Below, one piece after another: positions 59,801-64,000 of a stretch of DNA of 64,000 nt. A program made the translations under genes and the position numbers. Under the pieces are notes generated by a model, which worked only from the letters and a program-made list of their open reading frames with translations, searched no databases and was not told the origin of the DNA. Each line of letters begins with the position of its first letter. The first letter of the stretch is position 1. Origin of the DNA: Cocos nucifera (taxonomy: Eukaryota; Streptophyta; Magnoliopsida; Arecales; Arecaceae); contig QRFJ01000371.1 in the NCBI GenBank assembly GCA_006176705.1, positions 1-64,000 of the forward strand, written 5' to 3'.

Positions 59801-60273
59801 CGCATGAGCAAGATCCCTTATGCTTCTGCAATAGGGAGCCTCATGTATGCCATGCTATGTACACGACCTGATATAGCCCATGCTGTGAGTGTCACAAGCA
59901 GATATCAGTCAAATCCAGGTGAAGAACACTGGACTTCTGTGAAATGTATCCTTAAGTACTTGAGAAGAACTAAGGATATGATGTTGGTCTTTGGTAACGG
60001 AGAACTCCAAGTCCAGGGATACACAGACTCGGACTTCATGTCCGATATAGATGATCGAAAGTCGACATCTGGCAGACTGTTTGTGCTGGAAGAGTTCCAA
60101 GCAAACGGTGATACCATCTCATCCGCGATTACCTTGAGAAAGGTTACGTTGAGGTCAAGAGAGTCAACTCCACAGATAATGTGGCAGACCCACTTACAAA
60201 GCCGTTGGGCCAGCAGAAGATCGAAGCCCACCTTGAGAAGATGGGACTTAGACTTGTAGCCAATTGGCTTTAG
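56895..60273 (+). pseudogene. Copia gag C-terminus and pol, copy B
   Basis: An extra T at about 57001 shifts frame in gag. The zinc knuckle CFHCNSDGHWKRNC is intact (about 57288-57330). Protease and integrase start are open at 57382-58155, with DSG, WHLRLGH, CESC and TDVCGPF. The same one-base insertion as in copy A ends that frame at 58153. Integrase continues with RSDRGGEY and SERRNRTLLDM and stops at the conserved TAG (58688-58690). RT is open from 58769, with FKARLVAKGYSQ and YVDD. The RNase H keeps TDSDFMSDIDDRKSTSG, but two deletions remove the EAEY and CDNNG boxes and shift the frame, so the tail is read wrongly. Polypurine tract at 60274-60287. Confidence 0.85.
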
Positions 60274-60287
60274 GACAAGTGGGAGAT

Positions 60288-62557
60288 TGTTAGATATATG
60301 TGCCCTAGAAGCCAGAATTGGCTGACACTTGTAATACACTTCTAGGGGCAAAATTATAATTTTGACTATAATTAATGAAATGGGTTATTTTCTATCACAC
60401 ATGTGTATTTAGTGTCTGTGATACATCCTTTGAGTTAATGGTAATGATAATTCATATTTTCAAGAGTTGAAAATTTAAGACATGAATAATCATTATTAAC
60501 TCATAAACAGCTCCCGACCATAGGATCATCACGAGGATGGTGATTGATCCGGAAGGTTGGTGTACGATCGCTTCTCTTTAGTAGATGAGTCTTGAGTCTA
60601 CGGTGTGGAGACACCGGAGCGAGAGTACAGGTACTCGTTAGAGAACGAGGGCACTGAGCGTGACCACCTCGAGTAGTCATTAGGAAGTCTACCTTCTCGT
60701 CAATGACTGACTCGATGCTGCAGTAGTGTGTCTGGTTCTTTGACCTGAGATGCATCGGCAGTTCACCTTGAGGGTGTTATAGTTTGACTACACCATTACT
60801 CGGTCTCCTAGCCATATGGAACCCTGAGGTGTATGTTGGCTATAGCATGTTCATTGTAGGAACTGGATTGCATCAAGATGGGATCTATCTACCTCGGTGG
60901 TAGAGGAGTAGCCCTATGATGATCATGAGAATCAAGTCCAGAAATCCATGGCCATGGTAGAGTGAAATAATAGAAAGAGTTTCTATTTAGATTTTCACAT
61001 TGGACTCGAATCGAATGATTACATCATATGACAGAGACTAGGGTTTGACGAGTTCACCTTAACCCTAATCTGATCGGGGCTCAAGATAGAAGAACTTAAT
61101 CACACAGGTAGCTGCACCAAGAGGTTCGCATTCAGCTCTGATGGGTTGCCACCATATACTGCTAGGTGTCACTGGTGGATTTTGGGAGCAATTAGAATGA
61201 TTTAGATGATCGATCATTCTAGCTGTTCGAATCAGAAGAGTTCTGATCCATCGAAAGGAGTTTCGATGATGTCTATGATAGAGATCATGACATATCCCAT
61301 TACCATACAGAACTGAACCTAACTGGGTCACACAAACAAGGGTTTGAATCTGGTGATCATCAATTGAACTGATCTAGTTCAATTGATCTGAATGAGATTC
61401 AATTAGGTTCAAGGAAATCGTGCTAGCACTCGATTGAACCTAACGTTCTTCTTTTACTATCATAAATAAGTTGTCCTGACTGAGCCAAAGGAGTTTGTGC
61501 TCAATCAGAGGCCTTCATATGGTCTGACTGGAGGTTGTCCAAGTCAGAATAGGTTGTCTTATTTGTAAGACATTACCTGCCATTTTTGGTCACCTGCCAT
61601 TTCTTGTTCTTTGACTTTGGTCAAAAGTCTACCTTTGACTGGTCAAACGTTGACCATTGACCCTTTGACTTTTGACCACATGTCATGCACCTATTGGAGA
61701 GCTGGTGGGGGCCTGTCCCCCTGCCAGAACCTGGCAAGGAGAAGGGCGCACGCCAAGGGTGGCGTGAGCCCAAGTAGGAGGCGCCTAGGAGTCCTTGTTG
61801 GACAAGGACTCCACCTCCCTTTTGGATTCCAATCAGAGTTCTACTAAGAATCCAGTTTGACTGGTCTTAGGCGCCCTCTAAGGAGGAATCCAGGGGTCTC
61901 TATTCCAACCAATCAGATTTAGATCTGATTTCACAAAGGGTTGTGATTGGTTGAGAGGAAGAGGAGTTGGATCACAAGAGGTCTATAAATAAGACCCTGC
62001 GCCCAACCCTAATTCCAATGCTATTAGATACGCCCCAAGGCTGCCTCTCCCCTCCTTCTCCATGCCATAGTCTCTTCTCCCCTTGCTCTCCACGTCCAAA
62101 AGGTGTTTTGGACTTAGTTTGGTGCGATTCAGATCAAGGAAAGGCGATCAAAAGCAAGAAGGCTGCGCTGCTGCAAAAGGACGACTGCAGATCTTCAAAA
62201 GAGTTTTGAAGATCCTCCAGATCAGATCCAGATCTGATTTTTGGAGGTGTGATAGAGAAGAAGAGGATCTCCAGATCCAACCCGAGTGGATACCGGTAGA
62301 GGCCAGGCGCTTGCGTGGCTAAGATCCAGAACCTTCCGCTGCAATCAGGATCATCTACAGGGTAATAGGATTACCCAAATCAGGTAAATTGAAATTTGAT
62401 TTAATTTATCTTATTTTATTTTATTTATTAAAATAATAAGAATCAGATCTGAAACATATCAAGATCTGATTGAGATCAAGAGAAAATTTTTGAAATATAT
62501 CTCTTGATCTAATCAGATCTGGACGAACCTGGACCGGGAAATCAGGATTTCCCTTCA
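60288..62557 (+). repeat. Full-length family-1 LTR (2270 bp)
   Basis: TGTTAGATATATG ... GATTTCCCTTCA, with TG...CA ends. The best complete LTR in the window. It matches 34047-36284 (reverse complement) more closely than 42119-44404 in the indel-rich middle section. It is the 3' LTR of copy B. Confidence 0.9.
61984..61991 (+). promoter_or_regulatory. TATA box of the full LTR
   Basis: TCTATAAATAAGACCCTGCGCCC, with a CCAATCA-type box upstream (61914-61920). Confidence 0.65.
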
Positions 62558-62618
62558 ATCATTTTCCCTTTTAGTGGCCTTTCTTTGTTGGTAACGGCAC
62601 CTAGGCTTTTTCTTCTAC
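62558..62618. other. 61 bp filler of unknown origin
   Basis: Sequence between the LTR end and the next copia fragment (ATCATTTTCCCTTTTAGTGG onward). It matches no other part of the window that I can recognise. Confidence 0.5.
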
Positions 62619-63890
62619 TATCCCTAGGTCGTTTGGCATTCACGTTTTGCTCGATAGTTAAAATAGGTACATCAATATGCAACTGATAAAGACCATTAAC
62701 AAGGAAACCATTTGCAATTTTATTTATTTCATAAAGAATGTTACAATGGTCCTTAAAGAAGGTGATCACATAACCTTCTTGTGCTAAGCATGAAACAGAA
62801 ATCAAATTCCTGCTAGCTGCAGGCACATAATAACAGTCTTTTAAAACTAAGTCTAAACCAGATGGTAATCGCAGAGGGTATGTTCCCACGGCTACAGCAG
62901 CAACTCTTGCTCCATTACCGACGCGTAGGATCATGTCTCCATCCCTCAGCCTCCTGCTATCCTCAAGACCCTGCATAGAAGTGCACAGATGAGCACTAGA
63001 ACCAGAGTCAAGCACCCAACTGGATGCAGAAGAAACCGTAAGGTTAGACTCAATAACGAGCATACCTCCAGAAGGACCTTCCTTCTTGTTCTTCAGGGTG
63101 GCCAGGTAAGTAGGGCAGTTCCGCTTCCAATGGCCGTCGCTGTTGCAATGGAAATACTTTCCTTTGCCATCGGCCTTTTTCTTCGATTCTGCCTTCTTCT
63201 TCTTTGATCCTTCCACCTTTTGCTTTTTCACAGACTTCTTTTTCTTTCCATAAGACTTTCTTTTGGAAGAAGTCCGTTCCATAGCAAGAACTGAGCCTTT
63301 AGAACCTTTCATAGAAAGCTCAGCGGTAACCAGCATATTCATCAACTCGGCCAAGGATTTTTGAAGTTTATGCATGTGGTAATTCATGATGAATTGCCCA
63401 TATGCATCAGTCAAGGATTGCAGAATAATATCGTTCTGCAGATCCAAGTCCAACTTCACACCGAGCTTCTCAAGCTCTTCCATGTCCTTGATCATCATCA
63501 GACAGTGATCTTGGATGACTGCCCATCGTGCATCTTAGCCTTAAAAAGACTTGATATTTGGCTGCGCGACTCTGTTCACCAAACATCTCCTGTAGGTGAG
63601 CCAACATTTGGCGAGCAGTCCCGATATCTTCATGTTGGCGCTGGAGCTCATCAGACATCGAGCCCAACATGTAGTATCTGGCCTTATTATCTTCGTCAGT
63701 CCATTTTTCCAGAGACGCTCTCTGTTCAGTGGATGGACGAGCTGGTAAGGTGGAAGGGTCCTGGTCCAATACATGGGTTAACTTCTTAGAATCCCAAAAT
63801 AATTTTGTAGTTCCTGAGCCAATCTTTATAATTGGGTCCAGTCAGTCTATGTGTGTCCAGGATACGTGCTAGTGGGTTGGACGCAGACAT
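62619..63890 (-). pseudogene. Family-1 gag-protease fragment, minus strand
   Basis: The gag ATG is at 63890 and the coding part is truncated at KRPRDS, before the integrase finger. A 10 bp deletion removes the TGA codon region (near 63548) and shifts the frame. From about 63498 a 318-codon frame includes DMEELEKLGVKLDLDLQ, a zinc knuckle whose first Cys is Tyr (KYFHCNSDGHWKRNC), and protease DSG. It then reads into the filler. Close to the young copy in sequence. Confidence 0.8.
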
Positions 63891-64000
63891 TTTTCTGTAG
63901 AGAGTCAAAGATTCTAGTTAGATATTGTAATTAAGACTTAACCAATTTATTTAGAATTTTATTTTTAAATAAATTAGCTCCCACTATTTTCTCGGATCCC
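63891..64000 (-). other. Leader of the last family-1 copy, cut by the window end
   Basis: Contains the acceptor-like CTCTACAG/AAAAATG and a CTAAC motif as in other copies; continues beyond the window. Confidence 0.7.

Larger units (their letters stand above)
50589..62557 (+). mobile_element. Head-to-tail array of two defective family-1 copia interiors
   Basis: Order: target repeat ATTAG, 190 bp LTR stub (the continuation of element X's 3' LTR), interior A (50780-55570), 161 bp LTR stub (55571-55731), interior B (55732-60287, with a 25-N gap), full LTR (60288-62557). Neither interior has a primer-binding site, and both stubs lose the promoter. Neither copy could be transcribed or reverse-transcribed normally. 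A and B share an integrase frameshift and two RNase H deletions, so both come from one defective ancestor. Confidence 0.8.

Noticed and set aside
1..64000. Host protein gene, tRNA, rRNA or small RNA locus
   Set aside because: I looked on both strands for introns with conserved exons, tRNA cloverleaf boxes and rRNA cores. Everything recognisable belongs to LTR elements. Small non-coding RNAs cannot be excluded by eye.

Overview
This 64 kb window reads as plant heterochromatin-like DNA made almost wholly of nested LTR retrotransposons. I found no convincing host gene, tRNA, rRNA, CRISPR array or bacterial feature. Support for a plant comes from Ty1/copia elements with a TGGTATCAGAGC-type primer-binding site, Ty3/gypsy elements with a TTTTTGGCGCCGTTG-like primer-binding site, and a GC-rich gypsy gag with the YDGTSDP motif. 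A monocot, perhaps a palm, is my guess from family resemblance only.

Layout. 1-4816: 3' part of a non-autonomous GC-rich Ty3/gypsy element on + (broken gag, long tandem-repeat 3' region, polypurine tract, 1.3 kb LTR). 4817-8511: two fused partial LTRs of the main copia family ('family 1'), the second followed by a primer-binding site. 8586-27620: an old, heavily mutated family-1 copia on the minus strand. Its 5' LTR is split by a gypsy composite (18918-27565) made of three ~1.6 kb LTRs, one of them inverted, around a pol-less gag remnant. 27621-30218: 3' half of a + strand family-1 element ('X'). 30219-50588: a second, degenerate copia with ~2.87 kb LTRs ('family 2', minus). Its reverse transcriptase is split by a young, nearly intact family-1 element (34047-44404, minus). 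50589-62557: a head-to-tail array of two defective family-1 interiors (A, B) separated by a 161 bp LTR stub and ending in a full LTR; a 25-N gap lies inside copy B. 62558-64000: the start of another minus-strand family-1 copy.

The order of events can be read from the interruptions. X came first. Then came the old minus copia (into X), the gypsy composite (into that copia's LTR, degenerate 5 bp flanking repeat gatgt/tatat), family 2 (into X's 3' LTR, gttag/attag), and last the young family-1 copy (into family 2's RT).

The most interesting biology is in family 1. Copies from at least three insertions share an in-frame TGA in gag, and all five copies that can be read share an in-frame TAG between integrase and reverse transcriptase. 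The ~1.85 kb leader carries a near-perfect splice donor, and most copies keep an acceptor just before the gag ATG. It also holds a conserved 125 nt segment with nested inverted repeats. I do not see a clearly new cellular system. Parts of the window (55.7-56.9 kb, 52.9-55.4 kb, perhaps 42.4-43.1 kb and 1-3 kb) have indel patterns that may reflect unpolished assembly.
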